Of a stretch of 64,000 bases of DNA, positions 9,252 through 17,457 are shown piece by piece. The position numbers and the translations under genes are program-made. This DNA comes from Pseudomonas sp. R37(2017) (GTDB lineage Bacteria; Pseudomonadota; Gammaproteobacteria; Pseudomonadales; Pseudomonadaceae). Where the stretch lies: positions 167,446 through 231,445 of the forward strand of contig NZ_NEHO01000009.1 in assembly GCF_002113375.1 (NCBI RefSeq), read 5' to 3'. The notes below the pieces were generated by a model. The model did no database searches. It had not been told where the DNA came from and was given only the letters and a program-made list of their open reading frames with translations. Each line of letters begins with the position of its first letter. Within the stretch, counting starts at the first letter, position 1.

Positions 9252-11962
9252 TGAGCTGCCTCCTGCAGACCGTCAACGGATTTACCGAAAATCGCTGGCG
9301 GAATGCCGGCGATGCCCGCAGGCAATGCCACCAGGCCTGCGCCCAGTTCTTCATTGATGCGCAGCGGCAGACGCAGGGTCTGGCCGGCCACGTTCAGGCT
9401 CAGCATGGCACCGTCGTTGACGCCCAGGCGGTCGGCTTCGGACTTGGCCAGTGCAACATAAGCAGCCGGAATGCGCTCCTGAACCGGCGCGGCTTTCGAA
9501 GAGTTCTCTTCGCTGCCGAACAGGTGGAAGAACGGTACGGCCTGCCAGGTGCCTTGCGCCGGGTTGAATGCCCTTGGAACAGAGGCGAACCAGTTCAGCG
9601 AGTCACCGGTGCTTTCGATCAGGCGAGTGCCCGGGTCGCCAGCGCGGATGTGACCACCGACTTCGTCCTGGAACTTGTTCCAGGCCTGCGGCGAGTTCCA
9701 GCCCGGAGACCAGGCGAATGGCACTTGCTGACGCGGTTCGGCCGAGCCCGAGTAACCTTCCATGGAGAAGGCGAACGCGGTGTCCTTGTCCTGCGGGGTA
9801 CGCGGTTCGTGCACGCTGATGTCGGCGCGCATGGCGGTACGACCGGAGTAACGCAGCGGCTCACGGGCCAGTTTCAGACCTTTGATGCGGAACGCGGCGG
9901 ACGGTGCGGCGTCTACGATGGCGGCCAGTTGCGGAGTGCTCGAAGCGACCGCAGCGGTGACGTGGTCCAGTTGGGTCCAGTCGATCGCCTGGTTCAGCAA
10001 GGTTGCGCGCAAGGCATGCAGCCAGCGCCAGCCTTCGTGAACCAGGATGCTCGCATCCATGTATTGCGGGTCGAACACCTGGAAGAAGCGCTGGGCGCGG
10101 CCTTCCTGGCTGACCAGGGTACCGTCGCCTTCAGCGAAGCTGGCGGCTGGCAGGACCAGGTGAGCGCGGTCAGTGGTGGCGGTCTTCTGATGGTCGGCGA
10201 CGATCAGCACCTTGGCGGCGGTCAGGGCAGCATCGACACGGGCCTTGTCGGTACGGGTGTACAGATCGTTTTCCAGCACGACGACGGCGTCGGCTTTACC
10301 GTCGATCACGGCTTGCAGCGCGGCGTCGACCGATTCGCCACCGAGCATGGCCAGGCCGAGGCTGTTGGCCTCTGGCACGATCAGGCTGATGGAGCCGTTC
10401 TTCTCGCGCAGCTTAAGGGCTTTGGCAATGTTGGCAGCAGCCTCGATCAGCGCTTTGGAACCCAGGGAAGTACCGGCGATGATCAGCGGGCGCTTGGCCG
10501 CGAGCAGGGCATCGGCAATGCGCTTGGCCAATTCGAGGGCTTCAGCGTCAAGGCCTTCAACGGCTGGAGCGCTGGCGTCGAGGGCGTGAGCCACGGCGAA
10601 ACCGATGCGGGCCAGGTCGTCGGGAGCGGCGTGAACGCACTCTTCGGCGATGTCGTCGAGCTTGGTTTCAGCCAGGCTGGCGATGAACAGCGGGTTCAGC
10701 GCATGCTGGCCGATGTTCTTCACGGCGGCGTCGAGCCAAGGCTGGACACGCATGGCGTCGGCCATGTCTTCGGCCTTGCCCTTGACCGATTGACGCAGGG
10801 CCAAAGCCATGCGCGCAGCAGTCTGGGTCAGGTCTTCACCGAGGACGAACACGGCGTCGTGGTCTTCGATGTCGCGCATGTTCGGCACTGGCAGAGGGCT
10901 TTCTTTGAGCACCTGCAGGACCAGACGGATGCGTTCCAGCTCACCGGCTTCGATACCGGAGTAGAAGTGCTCGGCACCGACCAGTTCGCGCAACGCGTAG
11001 TTGCTTTCGAGGCTGGCACGTGGCGAACCGATGCCGACGATGTTGCGACCGCGCAGCAGGTCGGCGGCCTTGTCCAGTGCTTCGTCCAGGCTCAGCTTGG
11101 CGCCGTTGGCCAGCAGTGGCTGACGTGGACGGTCCTTGCGGTTGACGTAGCCATAGCCGAAACGGCCACGGTCGCACAGGAAGTACTGGTTCACCGAACC
11201 GTTGTAGCGGTTTTCGATGCGACGCAGCTCGCCGTAACGCTCGCCCGGGGAGATGTTGCAACCGCTGGAGCAGCCATGGCAGATGCTCGGCGAGAACTGC
11301 ATGTCCCACTTGCGGTTGTAGCGCTCGGAGTGAGTCTTGTCGGTGAACACACCGGTCGGGCAGACCTCGGTGAGGTTGCCGGAGAACTCGCTTTCCAGCA
11401 CGCCGTCTTCAACGCGACCGAAGTACACGTTGTCGTGGGCGCCGTACACACCCAGGTCGGTGCCACCGGCGTAGTCCTTGTAGAAGCGCACGCAGCGGTA
11501 GCAAGCGATGCAGCGGTTCATTTCGTGGGAAATGAACGGGCCCAGTTGCTGGTTCTGGTGGGTACGCTTGGTGAAGCGGTAACGGCGCTCGTTGTGGCCG
11601 GTCATTACCGTCATGTCTTGCAGGTGGCAGTGACCGCCTTCCTCACAGACCGGGCAGTCGTGAGGGTGGTTGGTCATCAGCCATTCGACGACACTGGCGC
11701 GGAAGGCCTTGGACTCTTCATCTTCGATGGAGATCCAGGTGTTGTCGGTGGCAGGGGTCATGCAGGACATGACGATACGACCACGGGTGTCGTTCTCGTC
11801 GGTGTACTGCTTGACCGCGCACTGGCGGCAAGCGCCAACGCTGCCAAGGGCAGGGTGCCAGCAGAAATAAGGGATATCGAGGCCTAGCGACAGACATGCC
11901 TGTAACAGGTTGTCTGCCCCATCGACTTCGAGCTCTTTGCCGTCTACGTGGATAGTGGCCAT
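9248..11962 (-). CDS. nuoG: NADH-quinone oxidoreductase subunit G
   Basis: At 904 residues this is the large iron-sulfur subunit of the NADH dehydrogenase module. The N-terminal ferredoxin-like domain holds the [2Fe-2S] cysteines (C34 and GACRQC further on), followed by the HDCPVCEEGGHC cluster region, the RCIACYRCVRFYKDYAGG [4Fe-4S] segment and the extra CHGCSSGCN motif of cluster N7, present only in some bacteria. The remaining 650 residues form the molybdopterin-oxidoreductase-like domain without cofactor. Unusually for this tight operon, 136 bases separate it from nuoF, and a hairpin lies in that gap. Confidence 0.97.
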   Translation of the reverse strand: MATIHVDGKELEVDGADNLLQACLSLGLDIPYFCWHPALGSVGACRQCAVKQYTDENDTRGRIVMSCMTPATDNTWISIEDEESKAFRASVVEWLMTNHPHDCPVCEEGGHCHLQDMTVMTGHNERRYRFTKRTHQNQQLGPFISHEMNRCIACYRCVRFYKDYAGGTDLGVYGAHDNVYFGRVEDGVLESEFSGNLTEVCPTGVFTDKTHSERYNRKWDMQFSPSICHGCSSGCNISPGERYGELRRIENRYNGSVNQYFLCDRGRFGYGYVNRKDRPRQPLLANGAKLSLDEALDKAADLLRGRNIVGIGSPRASLESNYALRELVGAEHFYSGIEAGELERIRLVLQVLKESPLPVPNMRDIEDHDAVFVLGEDLTQTAARMALALRQSVKGKAEDMADAMRVQPWLDAAVKNIGQHALNPLFIASLAETKLDDIAEECVHAAPDDLARIGFAVAHALDASAPAVEGLDAEALELAKRIADALLAAKRPLIIAGTSLGSKALIEAAANIAKALKLREKNGSISLIVPEANSLGLAMLGGESVDAALQAVIDGKADAVVVLENDLYTRTDKARVDAALTAAKVLIVADHQKTATTDRAHLVLPAASFAEGDGTLVSQEGRAQRFFQVFDPQYMDASILVHEGWRWLHALRATLLNQAIDWTQLDHVTAAVASSTPQLAAIVDAAPSAAFRIKGLKLAREPLRYSGRTAMRADISVHEPRTPQDKDTAFAFSMEGYSGSAEPRQQVPFAWSPGWNSPQAWNKFQDEVGGHIRAGDPGTRLIESTGDSLNWFASVPRAFNPAQGTWQAVPFFHLFGSEENSSKAAPVQERIPAAYVALAKSEADRLGVNDGAMLSLNVAGQTLRLPLRINEELGAGLVALPAGIAGIPPAIFGKSVDGLQEAAQ

Positions 11963-12064
11963 GGTTCAAAGTTCTTCGTTGGCCCGGTGTCAGCGGGCGT
12001 GGCTAATGGAATCTTGTTATCCGCGTGAATCAACACAGCCGTTGAAGGCGTCATCACACGAAAA

Positions 12065-12086
12065 GCGAAGGGCACGGACCCTTCGC
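12065..12086 (-). terminator. Terminator-like hairpin inside the nuo operon (nuoF-nuoG gap)
   Basis: A perfect 8-bp stem (GCGAAGGG / CCCTTCGC) with a 6-base loop begins 12 bases after the nuoF stop, within the 136-base gap before nuoG. On the minus strand it is followed by TTTTC, a short U tract, so partial termination or a 3'-end stabiliser is plausible. Complete termination is unlikely, since nuoG to nuoN show no other promoter that I can recognise. Confidence 0.6.
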
Positions 12087-12098
12087 CTTTTTAAGCGT

Positions 12099-13454
12099 TT
12101 ACGCGCCGACTACGATCGGCCTTGCCAGAGGCGGGACGGCGGCGCTGACAGGCGCGATACCGGCTTCGAACTCTGGACGGAAGTATTTGATTGCGCTGCC
12201 CAATGGCTCCACGGCGCCCGGTGCGTGAGCACAGAAGGTCTTGCCCGGGCCGAGGAAACCGACCAGGCCCAGCAGGGTCTCGATGTCGCCTGGCTGACCC
12301 TGGCCGTTCTCGATGGCCATCAGGAGCTTGACGCTCCATGGCAAGCCGTCGCGGCACGGAGTGCAGAAACCACAGGATTCGCGGGCGAAGAACTGCTCCA
12401 TATTGCGCAGCAGGGACACCATGTTGATGCTGTCGTCCACCGCCATGGCCAGGCCGGTACCCATACGGGTGCCCACCTTGGCGATGCCGCCGGCATACAT
12501 TTGTGCGTCCAGGTGTTCCGGCAACAGGAAACCGGTACCGGCGCCGCCAGGCTGCCAGCACTTGAGCTTGTAACCGTCGCGCATGCCGCCGGCGTAGTCT
12601 TCGAACAGTTCGCGACCGGTGACGCCGAACGGCAATTCCCACAGGCCCGGGTTCTTGACCTTGCCGGAGAAGCCCATGAGCTTGGTGCCCATGTCTTCGC
12701 TGCCTTCGCGAGCCAACGATTTGTACCAGTCCACGCCGTCGGCGATGATCGCCGGCACGTTGCACAGGGTCTCGACGTTGTTCACGCAAGTCGGCTTGCC
12801 CCACACGCCAACGGCGGCAGGGAAGGGCGGCTTGGAGCGAGGGTTGGCGCGGCGGCCTTCCAGCGAGTTGATCAGTGCGGTTTCTTCGCCGCAGATGTAA
12901 CGTCCGGCACCGGTGTGGACGAACAGTTCGAAATCGAAGCCGCTGCCCAGGATGTTCTTGCCCAGCAGGCCCGCTGCCTTGGCTTCTTCCACGGCACGGT
13001 TCAGGTGCCTGGCGGCGGTGGTGTACTCGCCACGCAGGAAGATGTAGCCACGATAGGTTTTCAGCGCGCGGGCACTGATCAGCATGCCTTCGATCAGCAG
13101 ATGGGGCAGTTGCTCCATCAGCATGCGGTCTTTCCAGGTGTTCGGTTCCATTTCATCCGCGTTGCACAGCAGGTAGCGGATGTTGATGGATTCGTCCTTT
13201 GGCATCAGGCCCCACTTCACTCCAGTGGGGAAGCCTGCACCGCCGCGGCCCTTGAGGCCGGAGTCTTTCACGGTCTGGACGATGTCGTCCTGAGCCATGT
13301 CGGCGAAGGCCTTGCGGGCAGCGGCGTAACCGTTCTTGGCCTGGTACTCGTCGAGCCAGACGGCTTCGCCGTCGTCACGCAGACGCCAGGTGAGCGGGTG
13401 AGTCTCGGCCGAACGCTTGATGCGGTTGGCCGGACCGAAGGAAGTCAGGGTCAT
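12099..13454 (-). CDS. nuoF: NADH-quinone oxidoreductase subunit F (NADH/FMN site)
   Basis: The 451-residue subunit oxidises NADH through FMN and feeds cluster N3. The glycine-rich GRGGAGFPTGVKW (about residues 69-81) is the FMN/NADH site, and ICGEETALINSLEG (about 165-178) is the second family signature. Cluster N3 ligands are C361-x2-C364-x2-C367 and C408. It starts at an ATG that overlaps the nuoE stop by 4 bases. Length is typical (about 448). Confidence 0.97.
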   Translation of the reverse strand: MTLTSFGPANRIKRSAETHPLTWRLRDDGEAVWLDEYQAKNGYAAARKAFADMAQDDIVQTVKDSGLKGRGGAGFPTGVKWGLMPKDESINIRYLLCNADEMEPNTWKDRMLMEQLPHLLIEGMLISARALKTYRGYIFLRGEYTTAARHLNRAVEEAKAAGLLGKNILGSGFDFELFVHTGAGRYICGEETALINSLEGRRANPRSKPPFPAAVGVWGKPTCVNNVETLCNVPAIIADGVDWYKSLAREGSEDMGTKLMGFSGKVKNPGLWELPFGVTGRELFEDYAGGMRDGYKLKCWQPGGAGTGFLLPEHLDAQMYAGGIAKVGTRMGTGLAMAVDDSINMVSLLRNMEQFFARESCGFCTPCRDGLPWSVKLLMAIENGQGQPGDIETLLGLVGFLGPGKTFCAHAPGAVEPLGSAIKYFRPEFEAGIAPVSAAVPPLARPIVVGA

Positions 13455-13948
13455 ACGTAGCCCTCGAGCAATTTGGCAACGCCTGCTGGCTGCACATCAC
13501 CGAAAGTGTCGTCGTCGATCATCAGCGCTGGCGCCTTGTCGCAGTTGCCGAGGCAGCAGACCGGCAGCAGGGTGAAACGACCGTCGGCGGTGGTCTGACC
13601 CAGGCCGATGCCGAGCTTGCTCTGGATTTCGCTGACCACGGACTCGTGGCCGCCGATGTAGCAGACCATGCTGTCGCAGACGCGAATGATGTGACGGCCG
13701 ACTGGCTGACGGAAGATCTGGCTGTAGAACGTCGCCACGCCTTCAACGTCGCTGGCGGGGATGCCGAGGATCTCGCCGATGGCGTACAAGGCGCCGTCCG
13801 GCACCCAGCCACGTTCCTTCTGGACGATCTTCAGGGCTTCGATCGACGCCGCGCGCGGGTCTTCGTAGTGATGCAACTCGTGCTCGATGGCCGAGCGCTC
13901 GGTTTCACTCAAGGTGAAACGGTCTGTCTGGATAAGCGTGCTGTTCAT
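13451..13948 (-). CDS. nuoE: NADH-quinone oxidoreductase subunit E ([2Fe-2S])
   Basis: This 165-residue thioredoxin-fold subunit carries cluster N1a. Ligands are C91-x4-C96 (CDSMVC) and C132-x3-C136 (within CCLGNCDKAP). It partners NuoF and NuoG in the NADH-dehydrogenase module. The gene begins 2 bases after the nuoCD stop and overlaps nuoF by 4 bases, as expected for coupled expression of the module. Confidence 0.97.
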   Translation of the reverse strand: MNSTLIQTDRFTLSETERSAIEHELHHYEDPRAASIEALKIVQKERGWVPDGALYAIGEILGIPASDVEGVATFYSQIFRQPVGRHIIRVCDSMVCYIGGHESVVSEIQSKLGIGLGQTTADGRFTLLPVCCLGNCDKAPALMIDDDTFGDVQPAGVAKLLEGYV

Positions 13949-13950
13949 GC

Positions 13951-15735
13951 TTAGCGGTCCACGTCGGCCATAACGAAGTCGATACTACCCAGGTACGCGA
14001 TCAAGTCCGCGACCATGCTGCCTTTGATCACCGAAGGGATCTGCTGCAGGTGGGCGAAGCTTGGGGTACGAATCCGGGTGCGGTAGCTCATGGTGCCGCC
14101 ATCGCTCGTCAGGTAATAACTGTTGATGCCCTTGGTCGCTTCGATCATCTGGAAGGATTCGTTGGCCGGCATGACCGGGCCCCACGAAACCTGCAGGAAG
14201 TGCGTGATCAAGGTTTCGATGTGCTGCAGGGTGCGCTCTTTCGGCGGCGGCGTGGTCAGCGGATGATCCGCCTTGTACGGGCCTTCCGGCATGTTGCGCA
14301 GGCACTGGTCGATGATCCGGATGCTCTGGCGCATTTCTTCCACGCGCACGATGCAACGGTCGTAGGCATCGCCATTGGCGGCCAGCGGCACTTCGAACTC
14401 GAAGTTCTCGTAGCCCGAGTACGGACGCGCCTTGCGCAGGTCGAAGTCGCAACCGGTGGAACGCAGGCCGGCACCGGTGACACCCCATTCCAGGGCTTGC
14501 TTGGTGTTGTAGTCGGCGACGCCGATGGTCCGGCCACGCAGGATGCTGTTGTCCAGTGCGGCTTTCTGGTATTCGTCCAGACGCTTGGGCATCCATTCGA
14601 CGAAGTCCTTGACCAGTTTTTCCCAGCCGCGCGGCAGGTCGTGGGCGACGCCACCGATGCGGTACCAGGCCGGGTGCAGACGGAAACCGGTAATGGCTTC
14701 GATCACCGTGTACGCGCGCTGGCGGTCGGTGAAGGTGAAGAACACCGGGGTCATGGCGCCGACGTCCTGGATATAGGTACCCAGGAACAGCAGGTGGCTG
14801 GTGATCCGGAAGAACTCGGCCATCATGATGCGGATGACGTCGACCTTCTCTGGCACCTTGATGCCGGCCAGCTTCTCGACCGAGAGCACGTACGGCAGGT
14901 TGTTCATCACGCCGCCGAGGTAGTCGATACGGTCGGTGTACGGGATGAAGCTGTGCCAGGATTGGCGCTCGGCCATCTTCTCGGCACCACGGTGGTGGTA
15001 GCCGATGTCCGGGACGCAATCGACGATCTCTTCACCGTCCAGCTGCAGGATGATGCGGAACGCACCGTGCGCGGACGGGTGGTTCGGGCCGAGGTTGAGG
15101 AACATGTAGTCCTCGTTCGGGCCGGAACGTTTCATGCCCCAGTCTTCCGGCTTGAAGCGCGCGGACTCTTCTTCGAGCTGCTGCTTGGCCAGGTTCAGGG
15201 TGAACGGGTCGAACTCGGTGGCGCGGGCAGGGAAGTCCTTGCGCAGCGGGTGACCTTCCCAGGTCGGCGGCATCATGATGCGCGACAGGTGCGGGTGGCC
15301 TTTGAAGTCGATGCCGTACATGTCCCAGACTTCACGCTCGTACCAGTTGGCGTTCGGCCAGATGCTGGTGACGCTCGGCAAGCTGAGGTCGCTTTCGGAC
15401 AAGGCGACCTTGATCATTACGTCACTATTACGCTCGATCGACATCAAGTGATAGAACACGGAGAAGTCGGCGCCGCTCGGCAGACCTTGACGCTTGGTGC
15501 GCAGACGCTCGTCCACGCCGTGCAGGTCATAGAGCATGACGTACGGCTTGGGCAGGTTGCGCAGGAAGGTCAGGACTTCGACGAGTTTGGCGCGGGCAAC
15601 CCAAAGCACCGGCATGCCGGTGCGGGTAGGCTGGGCGGTGAACGCCTCGGGGCCAAAACGGTTGTTCAGTTCGACGACCACATCCTGGTCGTCTGCCTTG
15701 TAAGGCGGGATGTACAGAGCACTGCCTGTAGTCAT
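13951..15735 (-). CDS. nuoC: NADH-quinone oxidoreductase fused subunits C and D
   Basis: The product has 594 residues. Residues 1 to about 185 are the NuoC (30 kDa-like) domain, ending in the WYEREVWDMYGIDFKGHPHL signature; the rest is NuoD (49 kDa-like), with NLGPNHPSAHGAFRIILQLDGE and the DIGYHHRGAEKMAE segment that contacts quinone. The C/D fusion (nuoCD) is usual in gammaproteobacteria such as Pseudomonas and E. coli. The ATG at 15735 gives MTTGSALYIPPYKADDQD, matching known starts; an upstream in-frame TTG would add eight residues and is less likely. A 73-base gap separates it from nuoB. Confidence 0.96.
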   Translation of the reverse strand: MTTGSALYIPPYKADDQDVVVELNNRFGPEAFTAQPTRTGMPVLWVARAKLVEVLTFLRNLPKPYVMLYDLHGVDERLRTKRQGLPSGADFSVFYHLMSIERNSDVMIKVALSESDLSLPSVTSIWPNANWYEREVWDMYGIDFKGHPHLSRIMMPPTWEGHPLRKDFPARATEFDPFTLNLAKQQLEEESARFKPEDWGMKRSGPNEDYMFLNLGPNHPSAHGAFRIILQLDGEEIVDCVPDIGYHHRGAEKMAERQSWHSFIPYTDRIDYLGGVMNNLPYVLSVEKLAGIKVPEKVDVIRIMMAEFFRITSHLLFLGTYIQDVGAMTPVFFTFTDRQRAYTVIEAITGFRLHPAWYRIGGVAHDLPRGWEKLVKDFVEWMPKRLDEYQKAALDNSILRGRTIGVADYNTKQALEWGVTGAGLRSTGCDFDLRKARPYSGYENFEFEVPLAANGDAYDRCIVRVEEMRQSIRIIDQCLRNMPEGPYKADHPLTTPPPKERTLQHIETLITHFLQVSWGPVMPANESFQMIEATKGINSYYLTSDGGTMSYRTRIRTPSFAHLQQIPSVIKGSMVADLIAYLGSIDFVMADVDR

Positions 15736-15808
15736 GGTTATTTTATCGCTTTCGGTCAACGTAAAGAATGAAGCCAGTTTTTCGTTTCTTTGAAACAGCG
15801 GAACTGGA

Positions 15809-16483
15809 TCAGACTTCGTCGGGGCTGCGCAGGTTGGTTACCTGAATGCGCTGTTCGCGGCGCTTTTCCTTTTCCGAAGGCATCTCGGCGCGGTACACGC
15901 CTTGATCGCCAACGACCCAGGAAAGTGGGCGGCGCTCCTGGCCAATCGACTCCTGCAACAGCATCAGGCCTTGCAGGAAAGCTTCAGGGCGGGGCGGGCA
16001 GCCAGGCACATAGACGTCAACGGGCAGGAACTTGTCCACCCCTTGAACCACGGAGTAGATGTCGTACATGCCACCGGAGTTGGCGCACGAACCCATGGAG
16101 ATAACCCATTTCGGTTCGAGCATCTGCTCGTAGAGACGCTGGATGATCGGCGCCATCTTGACGAAGCAGGTACCGGCGATAACCATGAAATCCGCCTGAC
16201 GCGGCGATGCCCGGATAACCTCGGCGCCAAAGCGCGCGATGTCGTGGGGCGCCGTGAAGGCGGTGGTCATTTCCACGTAGCAGCACGAAAGGCCGAAGTT
16301 ATACGGCCACAGGGAGTTCTTGCGACCCCAGTTGATGGCGCCGCCAAGCACGTCTTCGAGCTTGCCCATGAAAATGTTTTTGTGGACTTGATCTTCTAAC
16401 GGATCGGAAACGGTTTCCCGTTGGCCAATCGGATACTGCTCGTTAGGAGCATCGGGGTCGATCCTGGTGAGATTGTATTGCAT
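15809..16483 (-). CDS. nuoB: NADH-quinone oxidoreductase subunit B (cluster N2)
   Basis: The 224-residue subunit holds cluster N2, the last iron-sulfur centre before quinone. Ligands are visible: the tandem C67-C68 (SCCYVEM), C133 (GSCANSGGMYD) and C162 (YVPGCPPRPEA). The ATG at 16483 has GAGG eight bases upstream; a TTG two codons earlier sits only 2 bases from that GAGG and is rejected. The ribosome-binding site overlaps the nuoA stop codon (AATGAGG), so the genes are coupled. Confidence 0.97.
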   Translation of the reverse strand: MQYNLTRIDPDAPNEQYPIGQRETVSDPLEDQVHKNIFMGKLEDVLGGAINWGRKNSLWPYNFGLSCCYVEMTTAFTAPHDIARFGAEVIRASPRQADFMVIAGTCFVKMAPIIQRLYEQMLEPKWVISMGSCANSGGMYDIYSVVQGVDKFLPVDVYVPGCPPRPEAFLQGLMLLQESIGQERRPLSWVVGDQGVYRAEMPSEKEKRREQRIQVTNLRSPDEV

Positions 16484-16493
16484 TGCCAAAGCC

Positions 16494-16907
16494 TCATTGT
16501 TTCAGCTTCGCTTGCCGCTTGCGCCGAGCTTCCGGAGCCCAGTCAAGGGCGCCCACTCGGAATAGGTAGACAAGACCTGCCAACAGAATTGCTATGAAAA
16601 CGAGAGCTTCGACGAATCCGGTCCAGCCGCTTTCGCGGACGGACACAGACCATGCAAAGAGAAAGAGGGCTTCGATATCGAAGATCACGAAGAGCATCGC
16701 GACCAGATAGAATTTGGCTGAGAGCCGTAAGCGGGCGCCACCTGTAGGTAGCATGCCGGACTCGAACGGTTCGTTTTTGCTGCGGCCCCAGGCTTTTGAC
16801 CCGAGGAGGCTGGAAACGCCCAGCATGAAGGCACAGAGGCCGACGACGCCTAGAAGGAAAATGGCAAAGCCCCAGTTGTGGGCCATGAGTCCTGTCGCTT
16901 CGGGCAT
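16494..16907 (-). CDS. nuoA: NADH-quinone oxidoreductase subunit A
   Basis: First gene of the nuo operon; 137 residues, three membrane helices. Diagnostic stretch: SKNEPFESGMLPTGGARLRLSAKFY (in overlapping parts, residues about 45-69), then a helix with FVIFDIEALFLFAW that carries the conserved acidic pair. An ATG at 16907 gives MPEATGLMAHNWGF, in agreement with the Pseudomonas family length of 137; the longer in-frame start at 16982 adds 25 unlike residues. Expression of all 13 genes should start upstream of here. Confidence 0.96.
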   Translation of the reverse strand: MPEATGLMAHNWGFAIFLLGVVGLCAFMLGVSSLLGSKAWGRSKNEPFESGMLPTGGARLRLSAKFYLVAMLFVIFDIEALFLFAWSVSVRESGWTGFVEALVFIAILLAGLVYLFRVGALDWAPEARRKRQAKLKQ

Positions 16908-16994
16908 GCTGGTAATCCTTAACAGAGAGCAAGGGTCTCTGAGCTTGAAAGAAACAAAAGCAGTGACGATATGTCGCAGCAATCAATCCCGCTG

Positions 16995-17023
16995 ATTTTA
17001 TGGCTAAACACCCTGCAAGTAAA
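16995..17023 (-). promoter_or_regulatory. Candidate sigma-70 promoter of the nuo operon
   Basis: On the minus strand a TTTACT (-35, four of six matches) at 17018-17023 and TAAAAT (-10, five of six) at 16995-17000 are separated by 17 bases. The predicted transcript would have a leader of about 80 bases before the nuoA ATG at 16907. This is a by-eye pattern match with no experimental support. Confidence 0.45.
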
Positions 17024-17052
17024 ATTCCTATAGCGAAATTATTTATAGGAAT
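17024..17052. promoter_or_regulatory. 9-bp perfect inverted repeat abutting the nuo -35 element
   Basis: ATTCCTATA at 17024-17032 and TATAGGAAT at 17044-17052 form a perfect inverted repeat with 20 bp between arm centres, about two helical turns. It touches the candidate -35 hexamer of nuoA at 17018-17023, the place where an activator dimer would meet RNA polymerase. I cannot match it to a known Pseudomonas regulator; it is not an ANR box. Confidence 0.5.
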
Positions 17053-17230
17053 AAGGACATCCCAAACCCCAAAAACCTCTGTAGCCCTTGCGTTGCGGGC
17101 ATTAGCCGATTTTTCATCAATAATGTTTTGTAGGTAATGTAACGAACATGTTTTTATCTAAATGATAATTGTTATTGTTTGATGCGATTTTAATCTGCTC
17201 TATTTGAGGCGATTCGGAAAGTTGCCTTAT
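17053..17230. other. AT-rich intergenic stretch upstream of nuoA
   Basis: About 180 bases without a gene, more AT-rich than the surroundings, between the nuo control region and the REPIN. Around 17161-17180 the bases AATGATAATTGTTATTG weakly resemble a Fur box, but the match is partial and no start codon with a ribosome-binding site lies nearby. Confidence 0.4.
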
Positions 17231-17238
17231 ATGCGCCC

Positions 17239-17340
17239 CTGTAGGAGCGAGCATGCTCGCGATGGAGGCCAGCGATAACGAGGGATACCTGAATGCCCGC
17301 GGCGCCTCGAGATTCTTCGCGAGCATGCTCGCTCCTACAG
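17239..17340. repeat. REPIN (paired inverted REP sequences)
   Basis: Two REP units face each other: left arm 17239-17262 and right arm 17317-17340 are perfect 24-bp reverse complements, starting CTGTAGGAGCGAGCATGCTC, with 54 bases between. The single unit is itself palindromic (GAGCATGCTC). It lies downstream of the aceA terminator, in the nuoA upstream region. Same type as the repeats at 33170 and 53270. Confidence 0.9.
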
Positions 17341-17361
17341 GTGTCGTGTTCTGGATGATGC

Positions 17362-17393
17362 AAAAAAAAACGCCCCGAACCAGTCGGGGCGTC
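17362..17393 (-). terminator. Terminator of aceA
   Basis: On the minus strand a CGCCCCGA stem closes over a short loop to TCGGGGCG and is followed by an uninterrupted run of nine T, 65 bases beyond the aceA stop. It separates aceA from the same-strand nuo operon. Confidence 0.92.
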
Positions 17394-17457
17394 AGATGTG
17401 CAGCGCTGCGGTTAGCTTTCCATCAGGTCTGCAGCGGCTGTTTGCTCAAGAAGCGGA

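Noticed and set aside
9251..11887. Long plus-strand open frame (878 codons) opposite nuoG, and similar antisense frames opposite nuoM, nuoL, nuoCD, clpA and ftsK
   Set aside because: They mirror GC-rich codon use of real genes on the other strand, are rich in Q, H, R and G, and match no family.
17239..17340. Possible CRISPR or transposon end
   Set aside because: Arms are a single inverted pair typical of REPINs; no direct repeats with spacers and no transposase.
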